Virus record (IMG/VR): IMGVR_UViG_3300020195_000009
Location: 124,001-188,000 of that record
DNA length: 64,000 nt
DNA from: a virus
Direction: 5' to 3' (one strand)
The notes below the pieces were generated by a model. The model saw nothing but the letters and a program-made list of their open reading frames with translations. It was not told the origin of the DNA and searched no databases. Shown here in pieces: positions 40,213 to 49,663 of this stretch. Positions within the stretch are counted from its first letter, which is position 1. Each line of letters starts with the position of its first letter. The position numbers and the translations under genes are program-made.

Positions 40213-41422
40213 GTCCGGTCTGAACGGGTTGCGTACAGGTAGGACAGACACCAAGGGCTTCTACTTCTCCTTGAACTAGCCCCTCTTCCTTTGAAACTCC
40301 TTCAAGATCAGCTTGGACTTGCTGGATGGCCTTAGCGATGGCCATCTGACGAGAGGTAAAACGAGCCAGGTCCCGAAGCCGGTCCTTCTTGTTTTCAAGA
40401 GAGACCACGGCCGGAAGGGTGATGGCTCCAGCCGCCTCCAGGGCTGCGAAGCGAGCCCGGTACGATCGAAGCCGGTGAATCCAAAGGTCCAACTGCTGGA
40501 GTCTTTTAGCAGCCTCCTGGAAGGCTTCGATCGCAGGGATCAAATCCAGGAACTTCTCAACCCAGGCGATCGACTTGTAACCTTCTACTCGGCGAGTAAG
40601 ATCGCTGACGAAACGAACCAGAACCCCAACCTTGACGGCCCCTTTGGCAAGGGGGGTGACATCCGGGACAAGGATAGAACCTACCTCCCACAAGCCTCTG
40701 ATTCGCTTGACGAGGTCCTCCGTCGTTGCGACGTAGTGACTCAGAGCGTTGACCCTACGGAGGGCCTTCTCCACACCACCGAGGGTGACCGCAGCTTGAG
40801 TGGCCATCGTGAGAGCCGTATCTAAGCCCTCGTAGGCGGTAAGCCGAAGGCGTAACCCCTCGGCATCCTTCTCTCGGATCTTCTTGGTCGAGACAACCTC
40901 GCGACGGTCTTTCTCGACAAGCTTCGTGGCTGCACTGACACGATCAAGCCGTGCCACGTCCGAGATGGCTTCGGCAATCGCTGGACCTGATTGGTTGAGC
41001 AGGAAGATGGGGAAGAACTGGTCAGCAACTTGAATGCTACCGACCTCATCTCCTACTTTGATAGGGGCAAACCCATGGCTTAAGAGAAACTCTGGGATCC
41101 CTTGCCCTGGCTTATCATACCGTTCACCGTTGAACGTGTACCTGTTGATCGCATCCCCCTTCTCCCACCGAAGGTCGAACCCTTCGGTTTGAAGGCGGAC
41201 CGTCGATTGACACTTGCAGGCTTTAGCCTTGCGAAGGGTTCGAGCACAGTCATCCCCGTGACGAACGAAGGAGGTACCGAGGGAGTTGGTGAGGGCGCAT
41301 TTGATGGCCCTCACCACGGCACTCTTACCGATGTTGGATCGCCCAACAAGAGCAGTAAAGCCGTCAATCTGAATCGAGAGGTGCTCGATTGATTGAAACC
41401 CTCTGATCTCAACTTCAATCAT
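40199..41422 (-). CDS. Rad50/SbcC N-terminal ATPase half ending in zinc hook
   Basis: 407 residues. Walker A VGRSNIGKS with G27-S34 opens the ATPase lobe; LLNQSG near residue 146 fits the Q-loop; a long helical arm runs to the end; the protein closes with VCPTCTQPV, a CxxC zinc hook at C393/C396, only eleven residues before the stop. The normal second coiled-coil arm and the signature/Walker B lobe are missing here and are encoded at 36036-36725. The split therefore falls exactly at the hook. The stop overlaps the Mre11 start. Confidence 0.85.
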   Translation of the reverse strand: MIEVEIRGFQSIEHLSIQIDGFTALVGRSNIGKSAVVRAIKCALTNSLGTSFVRHGDDCARTLRKAKACKCQSTVRLQTEGFDLRWEKGDAINRYTFNGERYDKPGQGIPEFLLSHGFAPIKVGDEVGSIQVADQFFPIFLLNQSGPAIAEAISDVARLDRVSAATKLVEKDRREVVSTKKIREKDAEGLRLRLTAYEGLDTALTMATQAAVTLGGVEKALRRVNALSHYVATTEDLVKRIRGLWEVGSILVPDVTPLAKGAVKVGVLVRFVSDLTRRVEGYKSIAWVEKFLDLIPAIEAFQEAAKRLQQLDLWIHRLRSYRARFAALEAAGAITLPAVVSLENKKDRLRDLARFTSRQMAIAKAIQQVQADLEGVSKEEGLVQGEVEALGVCPTCTQPVQTGHAHA

Positions 41423-41425
41423 TGA

Positions 41426-42667
41426 CTAGCTGGCCTCAGCCTCCGCACTGCCACCCTCGGTTTCCATATCGGCGAGGATGTTTTCGATCTCTTCGACATC
41501 CACCCCCTCAGCGATATCATCATCAGTGATGCCTTCCCGATCATCCGATTGGATGTCCTCATCCTCAACCGTGCCGGTGACCGCCTGCGGAGCTTCAGAG
41601 GTCAAAGCGGCGATGACCTTGGCTCGGAGATCAGCCATAACCTTGGGGTTGTCGATGAGATACTTCCGAACCCGCTCCTTGCCTTTGATGGCCTCACCGT
41701 TGAGGGTGTAGTTGGAGCCATCCTTTTTGATGAGCTTCCGAGGGATGGCGGACTCGATGAGCGAGTGATATTCATCGATGCCGTACCCGAAGCGAATGAA
41801 GACTTGAGCGCTGTGACCTTGCTTGCCGTCAAGTTTGTTCTTGACGACCTTCACCTGAACCACGTTGCCGTAGGGGATGCGCTTCTTGATGAGGCTCACC
41901 GGGTCTTTTTGCTCCACTACATCCGCCCGAATCTTCGTGAGCTTGAGCCGGTGGGTTGCGTAGAACTTGACGGCTTTACCTCCAGACGTGTTGTCATCCT
42001 CTCCGGCGTGACTACCGGCCTTGATGACAGCACGCGTCTGGTTGATGAGCATGACGCACGTGGGGGAGTCCTTGAGCCACTGAACCATCTTGGAGAGGTT
42101 TTGACTCATCGCTCGGGCAAGGGCTCCGATACGGGCCTCTTCCCCGAGTTTTCGCTCCAACTCCAACTTGGGCACCATCGCGGCAACAGAGTCAACAACC
42201 ACGAGGTCGTAGATCCCACTTGTGATGGCGATGTAGAGCATCTGGTATCCCATCTCTAAGGTATCCGGGGAGAAGAGGATGCACTTGTCCTTGTTGAAAT
42301 TCACACCAATAGCCTTGGCGTAGGGGTGGGCGATGGCGTTCTCGAAGTCGAGGAACATAGACAGACCACCTTGCCTCTGGACCGCAGCAAGAGCCCCCAA
42401 GGCTAGGGTCGTCTTCCCGCTCGACTCGGCCCCGAAGACCTCGATGACGCGACCACGGGCGTAACCGGGACACACCATACCTCCCCCATTAGGGAGAGGC
42501 GTACCCCCGAGAAGGTTGTCGATCTGGATGATCCCTGACGGGATGTGAGGGAACGTTGTGTTCTGGCCCCCGAGCGGCTTCTGACCCGTGACCTTCTCGA
42601 TCAAAGCGAGGGTTTTGGCGAGGATTTGGTCTCTTGTTTCCTTCTTAGCTGCTGCCGCTTTGCTCAT
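41426..42667 (-). CDS. recA: RecA recombinase
   Basis: 413 residues, longer than E. coli RecA (353) because of an acidic C-terminal tail (about 360-413, with DDDIAEGVDVEEIENI). Walker A GAESSGKTT at 79-87, LDFENA, Walker B LVVVDSVAAMVP, loop L1 region RIGALARAMSQ, L2/INQTRAV. Insert around GTPLPNGGGMVCPGY is unusual and somewhat like T4 UvsX or archaeal versions. Catalyses strand exchange in recombination-dependent replication. Preceded by a RuvC-like gene (four-base overlap). Confidence 0.92.
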   Translation of the reverse strand: MSKAAAAKKETRDQILAKTLALIEKVTGQKPLGGQNTTFPHIPSGIIQIDNLLGGTPLPNGGGMVCPGYARGRVIEVFGAESSGKTTLALGALAAVQRQGGLSMFLDFENAIAHPYAKAIGVNFNKDKCILFSPDTLEMGYQMLYIAITSGIYDLVVVDSVAAMVPKLELERKLGEEARIGALARAMSQNLSKMVQWLKDSPTCVMLINQTRAVIKAGSHAGEDDNTSGGKAVKFYATHRLKLTKIRADVVEQKDPVSLIKKRIPYGNVVQVKVVKNKLDGKQGHSAQVFIRFGYGIDEYHSLIESAIPRKLIKKDGSNYTLNGEAIKGKERVRKYLIDNPKVMADLRAKVIAALTSEAPQAVTGTVEDEDIQSDDREGITDDDIAEGVDVEEIENILADMETEGGSAEAEAS

Positions 42668-43314
42668 TGGGACTCCGGGAGTTGAGAGAATCTGTAGAAA
42701 CGCTCACCTTCACGGAACAAAGTCCCGCGTTGGTGAGTCTCGCCCGCATGCTTGCCCTTGGAGAAGGTCTTTTCATTGAAGAAGACGTGTTGCTCTGAAG
42801 GTAGAAGCACGTCTTTATCAATCCTTCCTGTCAAGAGGAGCCAGAACCGGGCAGCAAACCTTGAGATATGGTAGGCGTCAGCTTCGTCCCCATTCCACCG
42901 GGCGATCCCAGTGTCGGCCTTCGCCATCGCCACCATATCAGCCTTGAACATCATTCCTTTACGGACCGTGGGGTCCTCCTTTGCGAGGAGCTTCACGGTC
43001 AGAGGATCGAAGTACACCACATCCTTACGACGTGTGAAGATCGCCTCATTTACATAGAGAAATAGACCATACAGACCCTCAGACCAGAGTTCCCCAAATG
43101 GCGGAGATTCGACCCCTACGATTTGAATCTCTGGCCAGTCGTCGAGCAGGTTCTCTACGCACTCACGTAGACCTATATATCTTGCGACGAATACATCTGA
43201 AGCGGGGCTCGCAAAGCGACCTTTATCCACGACACGCTTCTTTCCAGAAGCATTCGCATCATGGATGCACCAACCGAACCCCGTTAAAGACGGATCCAAC
43301 CCAAGAGACAGCAT
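42664..43314 (-). CDS. RuvC-like Holliday junction resolvase
   Basis: 216 residues. RNase H-fold acidic residues: D7 in LGLDPSLTGFG, glutamate in VGVESPPFGE near residue 69, and an aspartate pair in WNGDEADAYHIS near 141. The order and the KADMVAMAKADTG helix before the last acids match phage RuvC. The protein has a C-terminal extension of about 60 residues (VLLPSEQHVFFNEKT onward). Overlaps recA by four bases, so resolvase and recombinase are made together. Confidence 0.85.
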   Translation of the reverse strand: MLSLGLDPSLTGFGWCIHDANASGKKRVVDKGRFASPASDVFVARYIGLRECVENLLDDWPEIQIVGVESPPFGELWSEGLYGLFLYVNEAIFTRRKDVVYFDPLTVKLLAKEDPTVRKGMMFKADMVAMAKADTGIARWNGDEADAYHISRFAARFWLLLTGRIDKDVLLPSEQHVFFNEKTFSKGKHAGETHQRGTLFREGERFYRFSQLPESQ

Positions 43315-43376
43315 CTCGTGTCGAGGGGAAAGGGAGCCGAAGGCCGCAACCTGCGGCCCCCTCCACCCCGCCTCAA

Positions 43377-44246
43377 CTAGACGTTACCCAGGATGTTCGA
43401 GAAGTCCTCGCCTGAGATGTCGGATCCGGGAGCTGCGGTTCCACCACCACCAGGCATCAAGCCGAGCTTCTCACGAATCTCATCGACACTCAGCTCGCGG
43501 AACGGGCTCATCTTCTTGTAGAAGGTGACGGCCTTCTCCAGGATCTTGCGCTTGAACTGCTCGTTCTTGGAGTACAGCGCCGGACCGGCCTGGGTGATCG
43601 TGATCTTCTGGAACTGGGTATCCGAGCACGACATGTGAAGGTCGATGCCCGAGAGGGAAGTGCTGCTCTCCAGAAGCCCTCGGTTGATCTTCCGAAGCAC
43701 TTCGTACTTGTCCGGCGAGAAGCGCCAGGGTTTGATCTGCCACTTACGGGCGAGCGCTTCCTTGTCAATCTCCCCATCCCGGTCGGTCGGGTAGATGAGC
43801 AGGAGCGAGATCACGTAGTCCTTCTTCTCCCCCAGCTTCGCAAAGACCTTCTGGTCTTCGGTGGAGATTGGACCCTTCGGCGCCGCAACGTAACCGACGT
43901 CCTTCTTGTAGTAGCCGGAGGCGGTTCGGAACCTCGCCTCACTCAGGTCGAGAAGGTCCACCTGGTCAAGCTGGTCGGCCGATTTGTTGAGCTTCGTAGC
44001 GACGGCAACCCGAACCTTTTCGACGAGGTCCTTCTTCTGAGCGGGGGTGAGGTCAGGCTTCGCAAGGACCGCCTTGCGCAACTGTGATTGCTCGTGGCTG
44101 TTGAAATACACGAAGGCAACCCGGTCCGTACGACCCTTCTCACCCTTGTACCAATCGGTCTGGTTGGACTGGACCTTACCCTTGTCCTCTTCGCCGAGAC
44201 CGATTTCGTTGTCGTCGAGTTCAATCTGAGATTCGCTGTCACTCAT
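43377..44246 (-). CDS. Putative single-stranded DNA-binding protein
   Basis: 289 residues. No OB-fold signature can be proven, but the organisation fits a gp32-like SSB: charged N-terminus, a central alpha/beta region (DYVISLLLIYPTDRDG, KWQIKPWRFSPDKYEVL, IDLHMSCSDTQFQKITI) and a short glycine-rich, acidic C-terminal tail (SDISGEDFSNILGNV). A long structured leader precedes it (44247-44414), reminiscent of autoregulated SSB genes. Flanked by resolvase/RecA and RecD2. The gp32 gene of T4 is similarly regulated through leader RNA. Identification is moderate. Confidence 0.6.
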   Translation of the reverse strand: MSDSESQIELDDNEIGLGEEDKGKVQSNQTDWYKGEKGRTDRVAFVYFNSHEQSQLRKAVLAKPDLTPAQKKDLVEKVRVAVATKLNKSADQLDQVDLLDLSEARFRTASGYYKKDVGYVAAPKGPISTEDQKVFAKLGEKKDYVISLLLIYPTDRDGEIDKEALARKWQIKPWRFSPDKYEVLRKINRGLLESSTSLSGIDLHMSCSDTQFQKITITQAGPALYSKNEQFKRKILEKAVTFYKKMSPFRELSVDEIREKLGLMPGGGGTAAPGSDISGEDFSNILGNV

Positions 44247-44414
44247 TGGAATGGCTCCTTAAACATGCCGCCCGGATACATCACTACGGATAGGTATTGC
44301 CGGGAACAGGCTGGTTAGTGGAGTACGGACACTGGACAGTGTGTGAGGTTGCCCTCTGACATGGTCGTGTGCCGTACCCCACTTGGATATACACCACTCC
44401 AACTTTGATGGCCG
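44247..44414 (-). promoter_or_regulatory. Structured leader RNA upstream of putative SSB gene
   Basis: This 168-base intergenic region folds, on the transcribed strand, into a junction: a 12-bp closing stem (44383-44372 with 44328-44317, one G-U pair), a hairpin GAGG-GCAA-CCTC (44356-44345) with a GNRA tetraloop, and a hairpin CACT-GTCC-AGTG (44341-44330). A second hairpin (44304-44294 with 44279-44271, 9 bp, two-base bulge) follows, then AAGGAG and the ATG at 44246. The closing G-U is an A-C mismatch and the tetraloop is not GNRA on the other strand, so the RNA is read from the minus strand. Class unknown; autoregulatory leader or ligand-binding RNA are both possible. Confidence 0.7.
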
Positions 44415-45494
44415 TTAGATGTTCTTGAGAAGGTCAGAGAAATCAAAGTCCCCATCCTCACCCGCGGGTGAGGATTTAGCCTCATTCAATTGAGGTTTGG
44501 GCTTCTCTTCCTTCTTCTTGGCTTTGACGTCAGACTTTGATGTCGAGCCATTCGCCTTATCACTGATTTCAGAGCCAAGGAAGCGGTTGATGTCCGCTTC
44601 TTCTGTAGAAGGGGTGGCTGCTGGAATAGGACTGCCGGAAAGCAGCATATCTGCAAGGTCAAGAGCAGACTCTTCCTTCCCGGACGGAGCCATAACGACA
44701 GGCTCTTCTTTCATAGGAGGGGCGGCCGGAGGCTCGACCTTTGGGGATGACGCTACCACTTCTGGCTTGGGATCTGGTACCGGCTCAGGCTTGGCTTCAA
44801 CCACGGGGAGCTTGGGTTCCGAAACCTTGGGCTCGGGCACGGGTAGCTTAAGCTCAGAGGCTTCCGCCTCGACCACGGGAGCTTCGGAGCTATCGCTGCA
44901 ACCCGCCCCTAAGTTCCCTGCTTCGGCTCGCATGAGTCGATCAATTTCACCCTCGTCGATACCATTATCTTCCATTGGAAGGGCTCGACCTTTGCCGTCT
45001 CTGGGGCCGTCAAACTCATCACCGTAGCCCGCACCTGACACACGATCCGCAAGAAGAAGAGAGCGCTGCGTCTTGATGTTGTCGCTCGTCCGTACAAGCT
45101 CCTTGTGCCTCAGGAGGACTGCCTTCTCGATCGTATCAAGGTCACTGATCTCTTGCTTGAGCGTCACGACTCGACTGATCCGATCCCGTAAGGCCATGTT
45201 GGCCGAAGCTTCGCGATCCTTGATGTTCGGGAGCCTACGGATGGTCTCGTTCTCAGATAAAAGCTGGTTCAGTTCGATCTGGTAAGCCGCTTCTTGTCCC
45301 GCGAGGTCCTGACTGAAGCCACGCTTCTCCCTTTGAATCTGAAGAAGGAGCATCGTGGCCCGGTTCAAGTAGTTGCGGCACTGGGAGATGACTTGGTTTA
45401 GGTACCTCGGACCCAAGACCGTCGGGTCGGGCTCCAGCTCGATCCCCATACCCAAGATTTCTTCGTAGATCGCATTGACTTGTTTCAGGTCCAT
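44415..45494 (-). CDS. Hypothetical coiled-coil protein with acidic tail shared with SSB
   Basis: 359 residues. Residues 1-150 are helical with heptad-like stretches (RYLNQVISQCRNYL, KQEISDLDTIEKAVLL). Residues about 190-330 are P/E/K-rich, disordered repeats of the kind VPEPKVSEPKLP. The last residues, GDFDFSDLLKNI, resemble the tail of the putative SSB (GEDFSNILGNV). A shared C-terminal peptide may dock on the same partner. The gene directly follows the RecD2 gene and precedes the structured leader. No family known. Confidence 0.7.
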   Translation of the reverse strand: MDLKQVNAIYEEILGMGIELEPDPTVLGPRYLNQVISQCRNYLNRATMLLLQIQREKRGFSQDLAGQEAAYQIELNQLLSENETIRRLPNIKDREASANMALRDRISRVVTLKQEISDLDTIEKAVLLRHKELVRTSDNIKTQRSLLLADRVSGAGYGDEFDGPRDGKGRALPMEDNGIDEGEIDRLMRAEAGNLGAGCSDSSEAPVVEAEASELKLPVPEPKVSEPKLPVVEAKPEPVPDPKPEVVASSPKVEPPAAPPMKEEPVVMAPSGKEESALDLADMLLSGSPIPAATPSTEEADINRFLGSEISDKANGSTSKSDVKAKKKEEKPKPQLNEAKSSPAGEDGDFDFSDLLKNI

Positions 45495-45503
45495 AGGGGC
45501 GCC

Positions 45504-47765
45504 TCAAGGTTTGGTCGGCGCCTCCTCTGAAGAGTCACCGGACCCCCTACTCACACCGGAAACCGTGTTCGCGATCAACTTACCCTGGATATCGTTGAAA
45601 GCTCTCGTGATAGCCCGCTCGAAACCCGTGTTGCGTTGGACCACCTGGTCGTTAGCGATAGCCTTGGAAACGGCGATGTTGTCCCCAAGCAACCAAACTC
45701 GCTTACGAGCCCTTGTCACAGCCGTATAGAACAGGTTTCGTTGAAGCATCCTGCCTTGGGCTCGAACGATTGGAAGGATGACCGTATCGAACTCAGAGCC
45801 TTGGCACTTGTGGACGGTGATCGCGTAGGCCAACCGGAGCTTCTGAGGGATCTCCTTGCGGGGGAACTCAACGAGCATATCAAGCCCATCCTCACCGGCT
45901 CCGTGAACTTTGACGATCACGTGATCGGTACGAATGGTCATGAGTTTCCCCATGTCCCCGTTGTAGACGCCAAGTTCGTAATCGTTCCTGATGACCATGA
46001 CACGGTCACCCTCTCTGAATCTGAGCGCACCGATGACAAGCTCCTTCTTCCCTGGGGAGCTTGGGTTCAACGCCTCACGCAGCTTGTCGTTGAGGTTGCT
46101 TACCCCCACGGTTCCTTCATACTTTGGCGAAAGGACCTGGAAGTTGGCATCCCTGTCTTTCAACTTAAGAGCCATACGGACAACCAAGTCGACAAGCTTT
46201 TCTTCGTCTCCGATAGACACGAAGCGGAAATCGGAGCCTTCAACCCCTGGGACGATCGCCTCCCCTCGGTTGATTCGATGGGAGTTCAGGATGATGTCGC
46301 TGGTCTCTGCCTGACGGAAGATTTGAGTCAGCCGGACCGTTGGGACCTCGGGGCACCGAATCAGCCCCCTAAGGACATTCCCTGGCCCTACCGAGGGGAG
46401 CTGAGCGTCATCCCCCACGAGGACCAAGATGGTACCTTCTTCCAGAGCATCGAGGATGCGGAAGAACAGCTCTTGGTCCACCATCGACATCTCATCGACG
46501 ATGACAGCTCCGACGGGGAACTTGTTGTTGACGTTGTACCCCCAGCGTTCCCCATCGTAACGGAACGTACGGTGAATCGTTGCGGCTGAGTGTCCCGTCA
46601 CCTCGGACAGACGCTTTGAGGCAATGCCCGTGGGTGCCATGAGCGTGAACGTGATCCCGGCCTGCTGGAACAAGCTCACGAAGGTCTTCACCACAGTCGT
46701 CTTGCCTGTCCCAGGCAGCCCCGTGAGGACCAGGACCCGGCTGCTCAAAAGCTTCTCTACGGCTCCCCGCTGAGCCTCTGAGAGGCTGATCTGGTGGATG
46801 GTCTCGTACGACCTCAAGAACTCGTGAGGCTCTACGTCAAGTTGAACGGGCGTAAGGAACCTAGCAAGGTACTCCGCTGACTGGCGTTCGTGACGGAAGT
46901 GGTTGGGGAGGTAGACCCCGACATCGGGGTCCACTCGAACCCCCTCTCGATCTTGAAGCCGGAGAACCGCTTTGTTTAGCTCCTCCGTGAGGCTCCCATC
47001 TCCGAAAGCATCAACGTCCGTCCCCTGGAGCAACTCTCGAAGCTGAGCTGAGATGTCCCCACGACGAACACAGAGGTGCCCTGACTTGGCCGCCTCTCGT
47101 AGGACCCATAGGACAGCCCCTTCAAATCGTCGGGGGTCTCCTCGTTCGACTCCCATGCTATCAGCGACCTCATCGACCTCCCCAAAAGAGAACCCTTCGA
47201 CCTCTAACAGCCGGTAGGGGTTCTCTTGCAGGACCTTCTTGGCCTCGGACCCGAAGGCTTCAAAGAGAGCCTTCATTTGGGTTGAGGAGACCGTATGGTG
47301 AGAGAAGAAGGCAGATAACTCAGAGCTGGTTCGAGCGTAAGCCCAGTCTTCCAGTAGAGAGATGATTGAATCGTCCGTGAGGCCGGGGAGATCCCGAAGC
47401 TTGTCCGGCTCCTCGGAGAGAACGCGGAACAAGTCCACCCCGAACGCATCCACAAGGGTGACTGTTTGGATCTCATCCAGCTCCAAACAGACCCGAAGAA
47501 ACGTATCTACCCCCGCATCCGTGTCGGCCCAAGGCCCCCACCCATGAAGGTCGAACTGACGCCCAAACTTGGGGTGGGAAGTCCATTTCCCAAAGACCTC
47601 AAGAGAGACGCCAGCCGTTATCTGCTGTACACCAAAGATTCGACCCTTGCAGACGATCTTGCGTCCATAGTTGAGAGCATCTCGACCCGAAGGCTCAAGA
47701 GAGAAAATGTAGAAGTCGTCGGTCTTGTGGATGACACTCCACACCCGACCTCGAAGAGACTCCAT
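45504..47765 (-). CDS. RecD2-type superfamily 1 helicase
   Basis: 753 residues, near the usual size of RecD2. N-terminal OB and HhH-like region (residues about 1-250: VCKGRIFGVQQ, ENPYRLLEVEGFSFGEVDEVA), then the helicase core: Walker A LTGLPGTGKTT near 352, motif Ia APTGIASKRLSE, motif II VIVDEMSMVD, motif III LVGDDAQLPSVGPG, motif IV LTQIFRQ, and SH3-like with motifs V/VI near the end (AITVHKCQGSEFD, YTAVTRARK). A 5'-3' helicase in recombination or replication restart. Ten bases separate it from the coiled-coil gene, and five from ligase. Confidence 0.92.
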   Translation of the reverse strand: MESLRGRVWSVIHKTDDFYIFSLEPSGRDALNYGRKIVCKGRIFGVQQITAGVSLEVFGKWTSHPKFGRQFDLHGWGPWADTDAGVDTFLRVCLELDEIQTVTLVDAFGVDLFRVLSEEPDKLRDLPGLTDDSIISLLEDWAYARTSSELSAFFSHHTVSSTQMKALFEAFGSEAKKVLQENPYRLLEVEGFSFGEVDEVADSMGVERGDPRRFEGAVLWVLREAAKSGHLCVRRGDISAQLRELLQGTDVDAFGDGSLTEELNKAVLRLQDREGVRVDPDVGVYLPNHFRHERQSAEYLARFLTPVQLDVEPHEFLRSYETIHQISLSEAQRGAVEKLLSSRVLVLTGLPGTGKTTVVKTFVSLFQQAGITFTLMAPTGIASKRLSEVTGHSAATIHRTFRYDGERWGYNVNNKFPVGAVIVDEMSMVDQELFFRILDALEEGTILVLVGDDAQLPSVGPGNVLRGLIRCPEVPTVRLTQIFRQAETSDIILNSHRINRGEAIVPGVEGSDFRFVSIGDEEKLVDLVVRMALKLKDRDANFQVLSPKYEGTVGVSNLNDKLREALNPSSPGKKELVIGALRFREGDRVMVIRNDYELGVYNGDMGKLMTIRTDHVIVKVHGAGEDGLDMLVEFPRKEIPQKLRLAYAITVHKCQGSEFDTVILPIVRAQGRMLQRNLFYTAVTRARKRVWLLGDNIAVSKAIANDQVVQRNTGFERAITRAFNDIQGKLIANTVSGVSRGSGDSSEEAPTKP

Positions 47766-47770
47766 GGGTT

Positions 47771-49663
47771 CTACCCTTCTACCAACCCAAGGAACTCGTC
47801 TTCCGTGAGGATCTTGGTTCCGTTTTTCTGAGCCGCTGCCGCCTTCGTCGTCGAAGCAGCACTAGCTACGAGGTATGTCAGCTTCTTTGACACCGACGCT
47901 TTCACCTCCCCGCCGTTGCTCGTAACGAGAGCCTCCAACTCAGGACGCTTACGACTCATCGAACCCGTAAAACAGAAGCTCATCCCGGTCAGTTTGCCCC
48001 GGATCTTATCTTGGATAGCCACACCTGCAAGCTCCAAGTCCTCTACGATCCGACCGTGCGTTTGCAACCACTTGAACAAGGACTCAGCCTTTACGGGGCC
48101 GATACCATTCACCTTGACGAGCTGCTCCAGCGTGGCCGATTTGAGAGTCGCGAACGTGTCGTACCCGGCGTCCATCGCCATCTTGATCGTGCTAGTTGCT
48201 ACGCCGGGAATCGAGAGAGCCCCGAGAACCGTCTCCAAGGGGAGGTCTTTCTTCTCGTTGAGGTTTTCAAGAACCTTGGCCGCAACCTTAGGTCCCATGC
48301 GGTCGAGTCCCGCGATCTGCTCTTCCGTGAGTACATAGAGATCGGGGACCGACTTCACGAGACCGGAAGTCACCAACTTCTCCAGAAGCACGTCACCCCA
48401 TTCCAGAATGTTGAGCGTCGAGATCCATTGGGCGAGGCGCCCGACCACCTGAGCCGGACAAGCCCCCCAGTTCGGGCAAACATGGTACTCCCCGTCTTGA
48501 ACCACCTTCACCCCGCAAACGTCGCAGGTCTCTGGAGGTTGGTTGAGGGTGTCGACACCTCGAACCAGAGCCACAACCCGAGGGATCACATCGTTTGCCC
48601 GAGCCACAAGGACCCGAGCCCCAACGTCGATCTTGAGGTCTCGGATGTACTTCCAGTTGTAGAGGCTAGCGTTGGTGACGACCGCACCCATCAGGTTAAC
48701 GGGATCAAACACGGCCACGGGGGTGATGCGTCCAGTTCCTCCGGTCTGCCGTAGAATCTGACGGAGCACTGTCTCCCTCGTGATGGGAGCGAACTTGAAG
48801 GCAACGGCACCTTTAGGTCGGAGGTCCTTCTCTCCCAAGGAAATCTGCTTGGTGAGGTTGTTGATGCGAACAACCAGGCCGTCAATGTCGTAATCAAGCC
48901 GGTCCCGCTTCGACTGCTGGTAGTCGACCCAGATGTCATGGGGGGTTTTGATCCCCACCCACATCCCTGAGAGCGTCCACCATGGCGTCAAAAAACCAAA
49001 CTCCTGAATGAACCGGAACTGGTCTTCTTCCGTTGTGAAGCTGACGCCGTCCGTCACCTGATAAAACATGACCGACAGGTGTTCACACCCTCGACCATCG
49101 TACCGTTTGGCGATTCCACTCGCAGCATTACGCGTGTTGGCGTAGTCGTCTTTGAACCACGCTTGGTGGTCGCTCTTGAGAAGGACGATCTCACCCCGAA
49201 GGGAGAACGAGAGCCTCTTTTGGAGCTTCTCTTTGATCCCCTTCATCTTCAAGACGTTGAGGGTGATGTCCTCGCCAGTATACCCGTCCCCTCGGGTAGT
49301 CGCTTGCGTGAGCTTGCCGTTCAGGTAGCGAACGTGAAGGCTGATCCCATCGAGCTTCTCGGTGACGAAGAGAGACTCCCCACGAGCGTAAGAGTTCACC
49401 CAATCAGTCATCTCTTCAAGGGCGTTCACCTTGTCGAGGGATCCCATCGGGTTCTCGTGTTTGACTTTTTTCCACTCGGAAACAGGGGCGGCCCCGATCG
49501 AAATGACGACCCGATTGATGGCGTCCAACTCCGATAGTTCATCTAACCAAGCATCGTAGACGTCGTCTGTAACTGCCGGTTGCTTGTTGTAGTAGTCGTC
49601 TTTCGCTTTCGCGATGAGACCCTCCAACTCTGCAATCCGAGCCCGCCGCTCCTCGTCAGTCAT
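47771..49663 (-). CDS. ligA: NAD-dependent DNA ligase
   Basis: 630 residues, slightly short of the bacterial 670. Domain order intact: Ia region (residues 1-65), adenylation domain with K103 in TEKLDGISL as the nucleotidyl acceptor, OB fold (VGARVLVARANDVIPRV), four-cysteine zinc finger CDVCG ... CPNWGAC, HhH repeats (GIGPVKAESLFKWL) and a C-terminal BRCT (GMSFCFTGSMSRKRPELE). Uses NAD rather than the ATP typical of many phages, so it looks bacterial in origin. The stop-start with the 108-residue gene is a four-base overlap. Confidence 0.95.
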   Translation of the reverse strand: MTDEERRARIAELEGLIAKAKDDYYNKQPAVTDDVYDAWLDELSELDAINRVVISIGAAPVSEWKKVKHENPMGSLDKVNALEEMTDWVNSYARGESLFVTEKLDGISLHVRYLNGKLTQATTRGDGYTGEDITLNVLKMKGIKEKLQKRLSFSLRGEIVLLKSDHQAWFKDDYANTRNAASGIAKRYDGRGCEHLSVMFYQVTDGVSFTTEEDQFRFIQEFGFLTPWWTLSGMWVGIKTPHDIWVDYQQSKRDRLDYDIDGLVVRINNLTKQISLGEKDLRPKGAVAFKFAPITRETVLRQILRQTGGTGRITPVAVFDPVNLMGAVVTNASLYNWKYIRDLKIDVGARVLVARANDVIPRVVALVRGVDTLNQPPETCDVCGVKVVQDGEYHVCPNWGACPAQVVGRLAQWISTLNILEWGDVLLEKLVTSGLVKSVPDLYVLTEEQIAGLDRMGPKVAAKVLENLNEKKDLPLETVLGALSIPGVATSTIKMAMDAGYDTFATLKSATLEQLVKVNGIGPVKAESLFKWLQTHGRIVEDLELAGVAIQDKIRGKLTGMSFCFTGSMSRKRPELEALVTSNGGEVKASVSKKLTYLVASAASTTKAAAAQKNGTKILTEDEFLGLVEG

